From a bacterium HR19 (GTDB lineage: Bacteria > Calescibacteriota > Calescibacteriia > Calescibacteriales > Calescibacteriaceae): a DNA stretch of 64,000 nucleotides. Positions 45,501 through 53,935 of this stretch are shown piece by piece. Every line of letters starts with the position of its first letter. Positions within the stretch are counted from its first letter, which is position 1. The notes under the pieces are model-generated. The model ran no database searches. It was not told the DNA's origin and was given only the letters and a program-made list of their open reading frames with translations. Both the position numbers and the translations under genes were made by a program. The DNA is taken from the NCBI GenBank assembly GCA_002898315.1, contig BEHV01000005.1, positions 1 through 64,000 on the forward strand, read 5' to 3'.

Positions 45501-48006
45501 GAACAGGGTTTCTTCTATAAGCATAACTGCTGGTTCAACTTCTCTTGGTTCATGCACGATAAACGCTCCTTCTGGAACATGCATCAAAAACTGGGCTACA
45601 ATGGGAGATGCAAACGATGTCGTTTTAACAGGGGTCGTCATAGACTCAGCCGGAAATCAAGAAGTAACTCAGATTGTTGTGATGGTAGATAATATCGCAC
45701 CGTCAGCTTCTATTACATCTCCTACCGCGTTTTATCTTACTTGTCCTACAAATACTGTTATAGGAGTTTCAACTTCTGACATCAACACAATCACAGCAGT
45801 TGTTATAAGAGTAGTAGATGTAGCAACATCTTCAGAGCTTGCGAACATAGTATTTAATATATCACCTCCACAAACTCCTGTAAATGTGTTTGCAACTCTA
45901 ACCCCAGTTCAGTGTGGTTCAGATGGTCTAAAGAGAATTTTTGCGACTTCCTACGATAAAGGTGGCAAAGCAAACACGCAAGTAAGAGATTTCACGGTTG
46001 ATAATACACCTCCGGGGATAAGTATAATCTTTCCTTCTGCAAGCGAATGCGTTTCAAATAGCCCTTCTGGTTCAACCAGAGTTGTATTTTCGGCGTGTGA
46101 TAACGGATTTTTGCAGAAAGTAAGCTTCTATGTTGATACAACTCTGATAAACACAATATCTCCGAACTCGTCAATTTCCTGCTCTACTCCGCAGACATAC
46201 CAGATACCATGGAATTCATCATCTTTTTCAGATGGTCCTCACACAATTCAAATAATAGGTATTGACCTTGCAGGAAATACCAATACTCAAAGCGTACCGA
46301 TATTAGTAGATAACACACCTCCTACTGTTACAATAATGTCACCACCCAACAACTCATCAATAAACTCTCCGATAGTTGTGAATGTAAATCTCGGGGATAC
46401 AGGATGTGCTCCACCATCATATCCCTTCAAAAAAGTTGAGTATCAGATAAAGGTTTCTGATGTAGGTTCATTTATCTCATCAACGCGAGATTGCTCTACT
46501 TCGCGAAGAATTCCTTGCGTAGATACAAATGTGGGTTCCGGGACATCAACATTCCCTTGGGATGCAACAGAGTACTGTGGATTTTTCATCGTAAAAGCGA
46601 TAGGCTACGATTACGCAGGAAATAAAGCAGAGGCAACATCAACTGTGAAGATTCAGCCACCGGGATGCCCCATAGAGAAGTCGTGGAGTCCATTTAATGC
46701 AGTTGGCTCAATAAGTACAACACCAATTTTGAGAGACCTTGAAGGAGATGGAAAGAAAGAGATAATATTTGGAACATCTACCGGAAGAGTTTATGCTGTA
46801 TCGCAAGCGACCGCAATTCAAAACTCAGATGCGGTGGGAAGCCCGATAAAAGGTGTGTTTTTAGAAATTCTTGTATCAGCTGTGAGAAAGCTTGTTTTCG
46901 GCACAGGAGACCCAGACAGAAAAATAAGAGTTCTCAACCTCACAGCTCCCTTCCTTTCATCTTTTTCATCTCAAAGCACAGAAACCGCTGTTTTCTCTCC
47001 ACCATCTACAATCTTCACAGATGGTTCTACCACAGTTGTTCTGGTTGGGGACCTCAAAGGGAGAGTTACAGCTTACGAGGTTGGATCATCTGGATTTACT
47101 TTCAGGCAGTGCTATCCAGCGGGAGCGCCTCTTGAATGCGGATTGAACAGCGCTCCAATATCAGATATAAACGGAGACCTTCAACCAGATATAGTTTCCT
47201 CTCCGCTTCCCGTAGACACAAATTGTGACGGAAGCTATGACACAATAATAGTTACCGCATCTGATGGATACATAACTGCGATAAACCTTGCAACACGGAC
47301 TAAAATATGGACTATCTACACTGGAACCTCACTTGATTCATCTCCAATTCTGGCTGACTTCGGAAACGATTGCAACTTTGAAATATTGGTTGCAACCAAA
47401 GGAGGAGCGCTCTACTGCGTCAGCGAAACCGGTGGATTGTGTTCAGGATGGACATCACAGTATTTCACAGCAGGAGCTCAGATAATCTCTCCACCCGCAG
47501 TTACAGATGTTGATTCCTGTCTCCCAGCAATAGGGGACACAAATCAGGAGATAATATTTGGCAACACGGGAGGAAATTTATATATTCTCTCTCAATCGGG
47601 GAACCTGAAATCACAGCGGAATCTCGGCTCATTTATAGTATCTACTCCTGCAATAGCAGACATAAACGGAGACGGCTGTGGAGAGATATTTGTTGCAACA
47701 GGTGATGGTAAAGTTCACGGGTTTTATCTTGTAAATAGGGCTGGTCAGCTCTATCCCGAATATATAACAGGATTCCCCAAATCAACGGGTGGAAACATAT
47801 CTTCAAATCCTATCTCTCCGATAGTATGTGATATAGATGGTGATTCAAGTTTAGACCTCATAATAGGAAATGATTCCGGCTCTTTGAGAATTTATGATCT
47901 TGGAACTTCGGGCGGTACAGCGAAGTGGATACCGGGCGGTAGGTTCTGTGCTCCAAATGCATTCGGATGCCAGACAAGATGGGAAACTTCAATCTGTGGT
48001 TGGTAA
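42538..48006 (+). CDS. Giant surface lipoprotein with Ig-like modules and an FG-GAP propeller
   Basis: The 1822-residue product starts with a signal peptide ending IFSC, probably a lipobox. Four SbsA/Big_5-type Ig modules (residues about 50-480) each contain phrases such as VIFISPPPNSTGVPLNTKI. About nine modules follow, joined by DNTPP-type linkers (VTFDNTPP, IRIDNTPP, VVIDNTPP, FTVDNTPP and variants). The last 430 residues have repeated DxNxD-type calcium loops (DINGDLQPDI, DINGDGCGEI, DIDGDSSLDL) of an integrin-like FG-GAP/VCBS propeller. The protein is probably an adhesin or stalk-like surface protein. Cysteine content rises in the C-terminal third, so disulfides are likely. It ends CQTRWETSICGW. 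Confidence 0.85.
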   Translation: MSGKKNDNSRKVGCHISYQNFSFYFFCFLFLIFSCARGTGKPTPEFRILDFFPPSGFQLPLTSIPLKISISFSKILDETTISDDTIKVFKDGVEIKKQIKIINRQKVELTPDITGLGKYKVFVSKKVKSIIGQELQDDFSWEFLVVEGQISVIPPPTLPPLVKKIYPPHLSVVRRDTIIYAVFSKRIVNINSSNFFLQDINGKIIDSTITYIEEENIAILKPKNLLEPSQTYIVTLREDITAFDGEKLGVNVVWLFSTFGISADTNPPEVIFISPPPNSTGVPLNTKIIILFSEDIDTSDITSRVNILEGGITPVNYTFNYDPTFYQLTISPLNLLKPNTQYTAKVRVKDKSGNEMVQDFISEFSTGTATGVGGDNIPPQLLEIYIDNRKVNLPEQPTNVSLNPTIKLVFSKPINPSTVNSSSLFISDSANKINSNITFSTDLRTVSISPISSLQLGKTYWVYITGDIKDLAGNSLSNPITFSFTTQSNPSIIITSPSPNSYIKGIMNVEVSFSGNFQKLELWINSLRRQTATPPFSSPFVFQEDTRLHADGQKAIRVIGYFSGGSTSYSVNVTFDNTPPIASIQSPPEGGVLTGSSAEITSVVNDSPDGILKRVELYVDGIFHSILTSPTISPNVFKFNLNTLSYSDGTHTIEIKAEDLAGNRASSGIRNIRIDNTPPTGNFVSPLPEAVVGGLVTLEVNASDNIGIKKVEFFVNSVRVCDAETLICEKTSPPYKIVWDSTSISSFPSASITASVEDLAGFKTVFGISVTIDNVSPSVGIITPPSGSYIRGSTPVQIANFDANGVTALSIFIDSVKLFDVSNPSNPYTFILNTSLYSDGTHSIRGVAYDKAGNSSFSEIFVVIDNTPPSGSISAPPLGFFTNSNGLTVQVSASDNILLNRVEVYIDGNLAGTDNSSPYSIAADISLLLEGTHSITAAIFDEAGNSFVTPSPTTFIIDRTPPTAFFAEPSTDSVLQGTVTIRVSGVDLNRVSSISITAGSTSLGSCTINAPSGTCIKNWATMGDANDVVLTGVVIDSAGNQEVTQIVVMVDNIAPSASITSPTAFYLTCPTNTVIGVSTSDINTITAVVIRVVDVATSSELANIVFNISPPQTPVNVFATLTPVQCGSDGLKRIFATSYDKGGKANTQVRDFTVDNTPPGISIIFPSASECVSNSPSGSTRVVFSACDNGFLQKVSFYVDTTLINTISPNSSISCSTPQTYQIPWNSSSFSDGPHTIQIIGIDLAGNTNTQSVPILVDNTPPTVTIMSPPNNSSINSPIVVNVNLGDTGCAPPSYPFKKVEYQIKVSDVGSFISSTRDCSTSRRIPCVDTNVGSGTSTFPWDATEYCGFFIVKAIGYDYAGNKAEATSTVKIQPPGCPIEKSWSPFNAVGSISTTPILRDLEGDGKKEIIFGTSTGRVYAVSQATAIQNSDAVGSPIKGVFLEILVSAVRKLVFGTGDPDRKIRVLNLTAPFLSSFSSQSTETAVFSPPSTIFTDGSTTVVLVGDLKGRVTAYEVGSSGFTFRQCYPAGAPLECGLNSAPISDINGDLQPDIVSSPLPVDTNCDGSYDTIIVTASDGYITAINLATRTKIWTIYTGTSLDSSPILADFGNDCNFEILVATKGGALYCVSETGGLCSGWTSQYFTAGAQIISPPAVTDVDSCLPAIGDTNQEIIFGNTGGNLYILSQSGNLKSQRNLGSFIVSTPAIADINGDGCGEIFVATGDGKVHGFYLVNRAGQLYPEYITGFPKSTGGNISSNPISPIVCDIDGDSSLDLIIGNDSGSLRIYDLGTSGGTAKWIPGGRFCAPNAFGCQTRWETSICGW

Positions 48007-48102
48007 TGAATATTGACAAAAAATTCAGGGAAGCTAAAAAATTCTGAAAAAGTGGAACTTGGAAATTTTTATTTTATCTAATTTATTGATTTTATTCTTT
48101 CT

Positions 48103-48177
48103 GCCCCCATCGTCTAGCCCGGACTAGGACACCGGTCTTTCAAGCCGGGAACGGGGGTTCAAATCCCCCTGGGGGCG
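48103..48177 (+). tRNA. tRNA-Glu (anticodon TTC)
   Basis: The acceptor GCCCCCA/TGGGGGC, the D arm GTCTAG...CTAGGAC typical of tRNA-Glu, anticodon stem CCGGT/GCCGG with loop CTTTCAA, and a G/C-rich T arm form a full cloverleaf. CCA is not encoded. bpsA starts only 10 bases after the tRNA's last base. Confidence 0.94.
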
Positions 48178-48187
48178 CAAAAAATCA

Positions 48188-49258
48188 GTGGAAAATCATA
48201 AAGATTCACTAAAAGAGCTTGAACAAATAGCTAAAAACGCAGAAAAAAAGACGAAAATAAAAGTAAGCCCAAAAGATGTAGAGGATATAATATCTGCTGT
48301 AAAAACAACCGGAAATTTCTGGCAGATTGTAAATTTCTCACAAAAACCTATTCCTGTTGTCGCAGAAACTATAAGGTTGCTGAAAAAATCTGGTTACATT
48401 GATTTTGAGAACGAAAACATAAAAGTTCTTGAGAAGTTTGAAAAAAAATTTGACTATATTCCAAAGTTCATGAGCGAACTGATTTGCCCGGAGTGTCAAG
48501 GAAGAGGAATAAACATAAAAGCAATAGGAATATATGAAGAGTTTTTTGAAATACAGAAAAACAGACCCAAGCCCATTCAGGAATACGACCAGGGGAATAT
48601 AACACCAGATAGCACCATAGCAAGGGTCTCTATGATGCGATTGAGAGGCGACATAGCAAAAAAGAAGATAATAGTTTTGGGAGATGATGATCTTGTTGGA
48701 ATAGCTCTCGCACTGACAGAACTCCCAGAAGAAGTCGTAGTTCTTGATATAGATAAACGACTTATTGATTTCACAAACGAAGTTGCGCAGAGCAAAGGTT
48801 TAAAACTCAAAGCAGAAGTTTTTGACCTCAGAAAGCCACTGCCCAGAGAGTTCAACAGAAGATTTGATGTGTTTGTTACAGACCCACCAGAAGCAAAAAA
48901 AGCATTTGAAACATTCATTCAAAAATCTATCTGGTGCCTCAAAGGTGTTGGTTCCGTCGGATACATAGGTATGACACTTATTGATTCCTCTCTATATAAA
49001 TGGAGTGAATTACAAAAAATAATACTCAGCTCCGGAGCAGTAATAACCGATATAATAAGAGATTTCAATAAATACGAAAATTGGGATTACCATCAGAACA
49101 CCCTCGCATGGAAAATAGCTCCCGTGAAAAGTCCAGCAAACACCATCTGGTATGTTTCAGTGATGGTGAGAATACAGATTGTCAGAAAACCTGTTGCGAA
49201 AAACACTTTGATGAAAGATAAAGATATTTATATTGATACAGAAAGCACTACCACATAA
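48188..49258 (+). CDS. bpsA: Branched-chain polyamine synthase
   Basis: BpsA aminopropylates linear polyamines twice on the same nitrogen to give N4-bis(aminopropyl)spermidine, a compound of thermophiles. The 356-residue protein has an N-terminal winged-helix-like domain, a CPEC zinc half-site (residues about 100-103), then the aminopropyltransferase domain with GDDDLVGIALAL, LDIDKRLIDF and TDPPEAKK. These match the GDDDL..., DID.R and DPP motifs of archaeal BpsA. The GTG at 48188 lies 10 bases after tRNA-Glu with no room for a separate promoter, so it is probably read with the tRNA. It supports thermophily of the source organism. Confidence 0.88.
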   Translation: MENHKDSLKELEQIAKNAEKKTKIKVSPKDVEDIISAVKTTGNFWQIVNFSQKPIPVVAETIRLLKKSGYIDFENENIKVLEKFEKKFDYIPKFMSELICPECQGRGINIKAIGIYEEFFEIQKNRPKPIQEYDQGNITPDSTIARVSMMRLRGDIAKKKIIVLGDDDLVGIALALTELPEEVVVLDIDKRLIDFTNEVAQSKGLKLKAEVFDLRKPLPREFNRRFDVFVTDPPEAKKAFETFIQKSIWCLKGVGSVGYIGMTLIDSSLYKWSELQKIILSSGAVITDIIRDFNKYENWDYHQNTLAWKIAPVKSPANTIWYVSVMVRIQIVRKPVAKNTLMKDKDIYIDTESTTT

Positions 49259-49282
49259 AAATTTCAAGATTACGCGGAAAAG

Positions 49283-50293
49283 TTATTCTTCTGAATGAAT
49301 TTGAGATATGTGTTTCCCTCCGAAGAGCAAAGATATAGTTTTTGCTTCGCGCATCCATTTTTCAACCGGATGATCCTTTACAAAACCGTGTCCCCCGAGT
49401 ATCTGGACTCCCCATACGGTAAATTTTTCGGCATTTTCGGAAATGAACGAGAATGCATCTGCACACACCTGAAAGAAGTTTTCTTGTTTCGTGTCAAGCG
49501 ACCAAGCCGCCTTCCATAAGTAAAGCTGACAGGCAGAAGCAGCAATGGAAAAATCAGAAAGTAAAAAAGCCATACCCTGATGATGAGCTATCTTTTTCCC
49601 GAAAGCTTCCCTCTCCATAGCGTAAGCAGAAGAGTATTCAAAACTCGCTCTCAAAATTCCAGTATCAATCGCAGAAAGATATAACCTCGCAACAGATAAA
49701 AAATACCTGCCCTTATCTTTTAGCTCAAAAACATCTTCTGGTTCGGAACCAGAGAGTTTCACTTCATTCACTCCCACAGCATCTAATCCAAGTGGTTTTT
49801 TTCTCTGAATCTCAAAATTTCTGAACACAAGAACTTTCCCATCTTTTATGAGAAAGAAAAACTCTATATCTCTCCCGAGAACCGCCTTTGCATAACCGGT
49901 GTATTTCCCTTTTTCCTCAGAGAAATTGTTATCAAAATCAATGTATATTCCAACCTTGCTCATTTTTTCTTTGTATTTTGATTTTGCATTCTCATCAGCA
50001 AAAACGAGAATATGTGAGTTAAAAGATGGGAGTTCAAGGAAAAGTGTAGCACCCGCACATCCCCATGCCATATTCTCAAGAGCTAAAACTTTCTTGAAAA
50101 ATCCCGCGTTCATACCTCCGAGTTCTTCTGGTATGTCAATAAGAGCAAAACCTGTTTCCTGATATTTTTTTATAATTTCGGGAGATACTCCATCTTTCTC
50201 CCACTTTCTCATACCATCTCTGAGAAGTTTCCCAAAGTTCTTGGCTGTATCTTCTATCATTCTCTCCTCATCATCTAATGCAAAGCTTATCAT
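49283..50293 (-). CDS. Acyl-CoA dehydrogenase-like flavoprotein (short)
   Basis: At 336 residues it is shorter than the usual 380-400. The helical N-domain (MISFALDDEERMIEDTAKNFG), a reduced middle beta-domain, and the C-domain (AFGKKIAHHQGMAFLLSDF, GGHGFVKDHPVEKWMREAK) are recognisable. The usual YEGT box with its catalytic Glu reads LFGG here, so the base may come from elsewhere, as in isovaleryl-type enzymes, or activity may be lost. GGAGGTG precedes the ATG. It is the last gene of a minus-strand operon after an LLM oxidoreductase and a zinc ADH. That context suggests a branched or aromatic acyl substrate, which I cannot name. Confidence 0.78.
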   Translation of the reverse strand: MISFALDDEERMIEDTAKNFGKLLRDGMRKWEKDGVSPEIIKKYQETGFALIDIPEELGGMNAGFFKKVLALENMAWGCAGATLFLELPSFNSHILVFADENAKSKYKEKMSKVGIYIDFDNNFSEEKGKYTGYAKAVLGRDIEFFFLIKDGKVLVFRNFEIQRKKPLGLDAVGVNEVKLSGSEPEDVFELKDKGRYFLSVARLYLSAIDTGILRASFEYSSAYAMEREAFGKKIAHHQGMAFLLSDFSIAASACQLYLWKAAWSLDTKQENFFQVCADAFSFISENAEKFTVWGVQILGGHGFVKDHPVEKWMREAKTISLLFGGKHISQIHSEE

Positions 50294-50320
50294 ACTTTTT
50301 TCACCTCCATTTTGGGTGCT

Positions 50321-51418
50321 TTATTCTGAAATTTTAATTTGGACTCTTGGATATTTTCTTTCTACTGCTGACCGGAACGCCTCATTTATTTTCTCAAAAT
50401 CAAAGACATAAAACATCTTCCCAAAAGGAATTTTATCTTTGTTCCTTCTTATGAAGTTCTGAGAAAGAAGGATTGTATGCGGATGATAAAGTGAAACACC
50501 TTTTAAAGTTAGGTTTTCTCCTATCCAAACAGACGGGTCTGCGTCAAATTTCTGCTTTGGATTGATAGCTCCCATAACAAGGTATCTTCCGCCTCTTCGC
50601 ATGTATTTTATACCTTCCGCAACAGCTTTTGGGTTTCCTGCGAGTTCAACAACAACATCTGCACCACCTTCTGTAATCTCTTTAACTTTGGCTATTCTTC
50701 CTCTGAAATCTTCATCAAGTTTTATAGTGTAGTCGGCTCCGAACTCTTTTGCAAGTTCAAGACGCGATTCAATCGCATCAACCACTATAACTTTTCCTGC
50801 TCCCATATCTTTCGCTACAGCAACTGCTAAAAGTCCAAGCCCTCCCGCCCCCTGTATAACAACACTATCTCCGTACCCCAAACCTATCTCTCTGAGTCCA
50901 AACAAAACCTGTGATAATGCACAGTTTATCGCTGCTGATATATCTAATGGAATATCATCGTCTAACTTATAGAATTTTTGTCCGGGTCTTACAAAGTAAA
51001 AGTCAGCAAAACCTCCGACAAAAAACGGGGGTTTTTCTGCCTCTCTGAGAACTGAAACCAAGCTTTGAAAGCACGCATACTCTTGACCAAGAGAACAGTT
51101 CTTACATCTTCCACACCCTCTGAAATAACACACAGAAACCAGATCTCCTTCCGATATACTTTTGCCGATGCTGTCCTTTTCAACTCCTTTTCCAAGTTTT
51201 TCTATTCTCCCCACAAACTCGTGTCCAAGAACAATAGGATAAAAAAGCCCGCCGAACGCCTTGAAAGCTTCACCAGAAAACATGTGTATATCTGAACCAC
51301 ATATATTTGCTCTCAAAACTCTCACCACAACTTCTCCTTCCTTCGGGTCAGGGACTTCAAACTCCTTTATCTCAAGCGGTTTCCCAGTATCCCTGAATAT
51401 GCTAACCCTTCCTTTCAT
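50321..51418 (-). CDS. Zinc-dependent medium-chain alcohol dehydrogenase
   Basis: The 366-residue MDR enzyme has the catalytic zinc region ICGSDIH and GHEFVG, the structural zinc cysteines of GCGRCKNCSLGQEYAC, and the NAD motif GAGGLG. The ATG at 51418 follows GGGAGGT, which rules out the longer upstream reading. It resembles Tdh/sorbitol-type dehydrogenases, but the substrate is unclear. It starts 22 bases after the LLM-family gene and is followed by the ACAD-like gene 27 bases on. Confidence 0.88.
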   Translation of the reverse strand: MKGRVSIFRDTGKPLEIKEFEVPDPKEGEVVVRVLRANICGSDIHMFSGEAFKAFGGLFYPIVLGHEFVGRIEKLGKGVEKDSIGKSISEGDLVSVCYFRGCGRCKNCSLGQEYACFQSLVSVLREAEKPPFFVGGFADFYFVRPGQKFYKLDDDIPLDISAAINCALSQVLFGLREIGLGYGDSVVIQGAGGLGLLAVAVAKDMGAGKVIVVDAIESRLELAKEFGADYTIKLDEDFRGRIAKVKEITEGGADVVVELAGNPKAVAEGIKYMRRGGRYLVMGAINPKQKFDADPSVWIGENLTLKGVSLYHPHTILLSQNFIRRNKDKIPFGKMFYVFDFEKINEAFRSAVERKYPRVQIKISE

Positions 51419-51440
51419 ACTCTTTTGAACCTCCCTAGAT

Positions 51441-52502
51441 TTACTGAATATATGGTAGAACTTTTTCAGCAAAGAGTTTCATTGATTTTTTGACAAGTTC
51501 AGTAGGCATAGCTCCCATATTAAAACCCCCTATGAACATCGTCACGCCTTGCTCTTTGAGCAAACTCATAATATCTTTTATCTTCTCAGGGTCTCCCCAT
51601 GCACATGTTGTGTACTCAATATTGCCCGTGAGGACTTCAAAGTTTATCTCGTTTTCTTTTCCCGGCCATGGTTTATCTTTTGGCCATGTTTCCCTGAGCT
51701 TTCTTGCAAGAAGGTTATATAGATGTTCTCCCCCCTGAAAGAAAGCAAAAAGCGTTTTCATAAAGTATTTTTCGGCAAGCTCTCTCGCTTTCTTCAAGCT
51801 TCTGTCAACATATATCCACTTGAAAGCTATCTTTTCTGGCATATCCTGATTTCCCAAACTTTCAGCTTCCCTTTTATAAAGATCAAACACGTGTTTTAGT
51901 TCATATATTGAAAATCCCGCGGCGGGGATAACATAAATCCCTCTTTCAGCAGCCCACTTTATCTGGTCATCTCTTGTTGTAGTTATGTATATGGGCGGAT
52001 GTGGTTTTTGGTATGGCTTTGGTTGAATCTCAACATCCTTTACTTTTATGAATTCTCCTTCGTATGAAACTTTTCCATTTATCCATACTTTCTGGCAGAA
52101 CTCAATTGATTCTCTCATCATCTTCCAGTTATTTTTTATGTCATATCCGAAAGGAAGGAACTCGTATGCTCTATAACCCGAACCTAATGAGAAAACGACC
52201 CTGCCTTCTGAGAACTGGTCAAGCATAGCTACTCTTTCTGCAAGGCGAATTGGCTCATTAAGTGGGGAAACGATCACCATCGGCCAGAGTTTCATTTTTT
52301 TAGTCCTCGCTGCAACCCACGATAAAAAGTCAAGGGTGTCGGGCATTATTCCATAGTGTTCTGCAAAGTGATGTTCAGCGGGGCAAACAGCATAGAAACC
52401 GATTTTCTCCGCAAATACCGCTTCCTCAACTGCCTCTTTATAAGCTTGGCTCGGAGTTTTCTCACCAAGCGTCTCAAAAAGATAAAAAGCTCCAACCTTC
52501 AT
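51441..52502 (-). CDS. LLM-class flavin-dependent oxidoreductase
   Basis: The 353-residue product has the bacterial-luciferase TIM-barrel pattern: an N-terminal strand, EEAVFAEKIGFYAVCPAEHHF, then RLAERVAMLDQFSEGRVVFSLGSGYRAYEF and EIQPKPYQKPHPPIYITTTRDD. It uses FMNH2 or F420H2; no F420-specific residue is evident to me. It heads an operon with the ADH and ACAD-like genes and is 143 bases after the end of the MarR gene. Confidence 0.85.
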   Translation of the reverse strand: MKVGAFYLFETLGEKTPSQAYKEAVEEAVFAEKIGFYAVCPAEHHFAEHYGIMPDTLDFLSWVAARTKKMKLWPMVIVSPLNEPIRLAERVAMLDQFSEGRVVFSLGSGYRAYEFLPFGYDIKNNWKMMRESIEFCQKVWINGKVSYEGEFIKVKDVEIQPKPYQKPHPPIYITTTRDDQIKWAAERGIYVIPAAGFSIYELKHVFDLYKREAESLGNQDMPEKIAFKWIYVDRSLKKARELAEKYFMKTLFAFFQGGEHLYNLLARKLRETWPKDKPWPGKENEINFEVLTGNIEYTTCAWGDPEKIKDIMSLLKEQGVTMFIGGFNMGAMPTELVKKSMKLFAEKVLPYIQ

Positions 52503-52645
52503 AACGACTCAAAATTAAATCATAAAGTTAAAATTTACACTTTATACAAGAATTTTTACCATGAACCAAACAGAAAAAATTTCCCCATAAAAAATTTTCC
52601 CATCTGGACAGAAATTTGAAAAAATCACATTCAAACTTGAAAAAA

Positions 52646-53191
52646 CTAAGCTGGCTTGAAATCTGGACAGGAAACCTGAAGCGTCTCTGCTGAAAGTTTT
52701 TTCTTCAAAAACAAGCAATACATATCGTGAAAATAAACACACGAAAAACACATCTTCTGCGGAGAAATAAGCCCTTTTTCTTGCATCAGCTTTGCAAGAT
52801 TCATGAGTAAAACAAGAAACTGATGTTTCTCACTCCTTCTGAGGTGTGAAATTGACTCCGAAAAAACCGAATACCAGTTCAAACTTTTTGCTAACTCTCT
52901 CCCAGCATTTGTGAGAGAAATCATCTTGAACCTTCTGTCGGTTTTTCCCTCGTAAATGATTATAAGTTTTTTTCGTGAAAGAGCTTTCAGTGCAGAATTA
53001 CATGCAGAATGCTTGACATTAACCTCACTTACAACCTCCTTTATACTTGCTTCCCCTTTCCTCAGAAGGTATGTGATTATCTTAGCTTGAAGAGGGCTTA
53101 AATTGTTTTGAATCGCAATATCTCGCACAACCTTCTCAAAAGCAATCCATAACCTCTCCAAAATAAAAAGAACCTTCCATTCTATATCCAT
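52646..53191 (-). CDS. MarR-family transcriptional regulator
   Basis: A winged helix-turn-helix repressor of 181 residues: helices around LERLWIAFEKVVRDI, the recognition helix region KEVVSEVNVKHSACNSALKALSRKKLI, and the beta wing YEGKTDRRFKMISLTNAG. After the wHTH, four Cys in the last 35 residues (KMCFSCVYFHDMYC, then SCPDF) could bind a metal, which is unusual for a MarR. It follows the Sco gene by 22 bases, so it may report copper or redox state. GGGGA precedes the ATG at 53191. Confidence 0.85.
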   Translation of the reverse strand: MDIEWKVLFILERLWIAFEKVVRDIAIQNNLSPLQAKIITYLLRKGEASIKEVVSEVNVKHSACNSALKALSRKKLIIIYEGKTDRRFKMISLTNAGRELAKSLNWYSVFSESISHLRRSEKHQFLVLLMNLAKLMQEKGLISPQKMCFSCVYFHDMYCLFLKKKLSAETLQVSCPDFKPA

Positions 53192-53213
53192 AAAAATTTC
53201 CCCAAACAAATTT

Positions 53214-53897
53214 CTATTTATTTATGGAATCAACGGAATTCAAAAGTACACAAACATTACTCCAAATACTACCATCTTTTTCTCTCACTATCTTTTCAAT
53301 ATCGCTTGCTATCTCATACGAATTCATCTCAACAGGAAACATAAGTTCAGCGTAGCCCCTATCATCTACCAAAACCGCATAGCTTGAGTGCTCTATTTCC
53401 CCATCTCCTGTAACCACAGCCTCTATGCCAAGAGCACTTGCTACTTTATTTAACTCTTTTTTTGGAAGTAATTTCCATGAAAAATTCTCATTAAAACTCT
53501 TCACATACTTTCCCATTCTCTCGGGAGTGTCGTTTTCAGGGTCAAGTCCAACCATAACGACCCTGACTATTCTCCGAGTTTTGTCATCAAGTAAAGAATA
53601 AGCATCTGCTAACTTTTTCATCATAATAGAGCAAACACTGCGACAACCTGTGTATCCAAAATACAAAATCAAGAATTTCCCCGAGTATTCATCAAAATAA
53701 CTTATCTTTTTTCTTTCGGCAAACTTAAAACCATTCAGTTTTCTATCGCAATATGAACTTTTATAGAACTTCGCAAGTGAGAAAAAGAAGAACAGAAAAG
53801 CTCCCCCCAGAAAGAGGAAAAGGAAAATATTTTTAAACACATCTTTTTTCCGCAAATGTTTTTCTCTCTCTATGTTTTTCCGTTTTATGAATATCAT
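53214..53897 (-). CDS. SCO1/SenC-family copper chaperone-like protein
   Basis: The 227-residue protein has an N-terminal membrane anchor (IFLFLFLGGAFLFFFFSLA) and a thioredoxin-like Sco domain: GYTGCRSVC (C85, C89) and the distal His in IEHSSYAVLVDD (about H170). These three residues bind Cu for assembly of the CuA centre of cytochrome oxidase or N2O reductase. It lies 38 bases after the cupredoxin gene and before the MarR-like gene. No oxidase genes are in the window. ATG 53897 follows GGAGAG. Confidence 0.88.
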   Translation of the reverse strand: MIFIKRKNIEREKHLRKKDVFKNIFLFLFLGGAFLFFFFSLAKFYKSSYCDRKLNGFKFAERKKISYFDEYSGKFLILYFGYTGCRSVCSIMMKKLADAYSLLDDKTRRIVRVVMVGLDPENDTPERMGKYVKSFNENFSWKLLPKKELNKVASALGIEAVVTGDGEIEHSSYAVLVDDRGYAELMFPVEMNSYEIASDIEKIVREKDGSIWSNVCVLLNSVDSINK

Positions 53898-53935
53898 AAG
53901 CAATCTCTCTCCATCTGGGGGGAGCTGTATATGTT

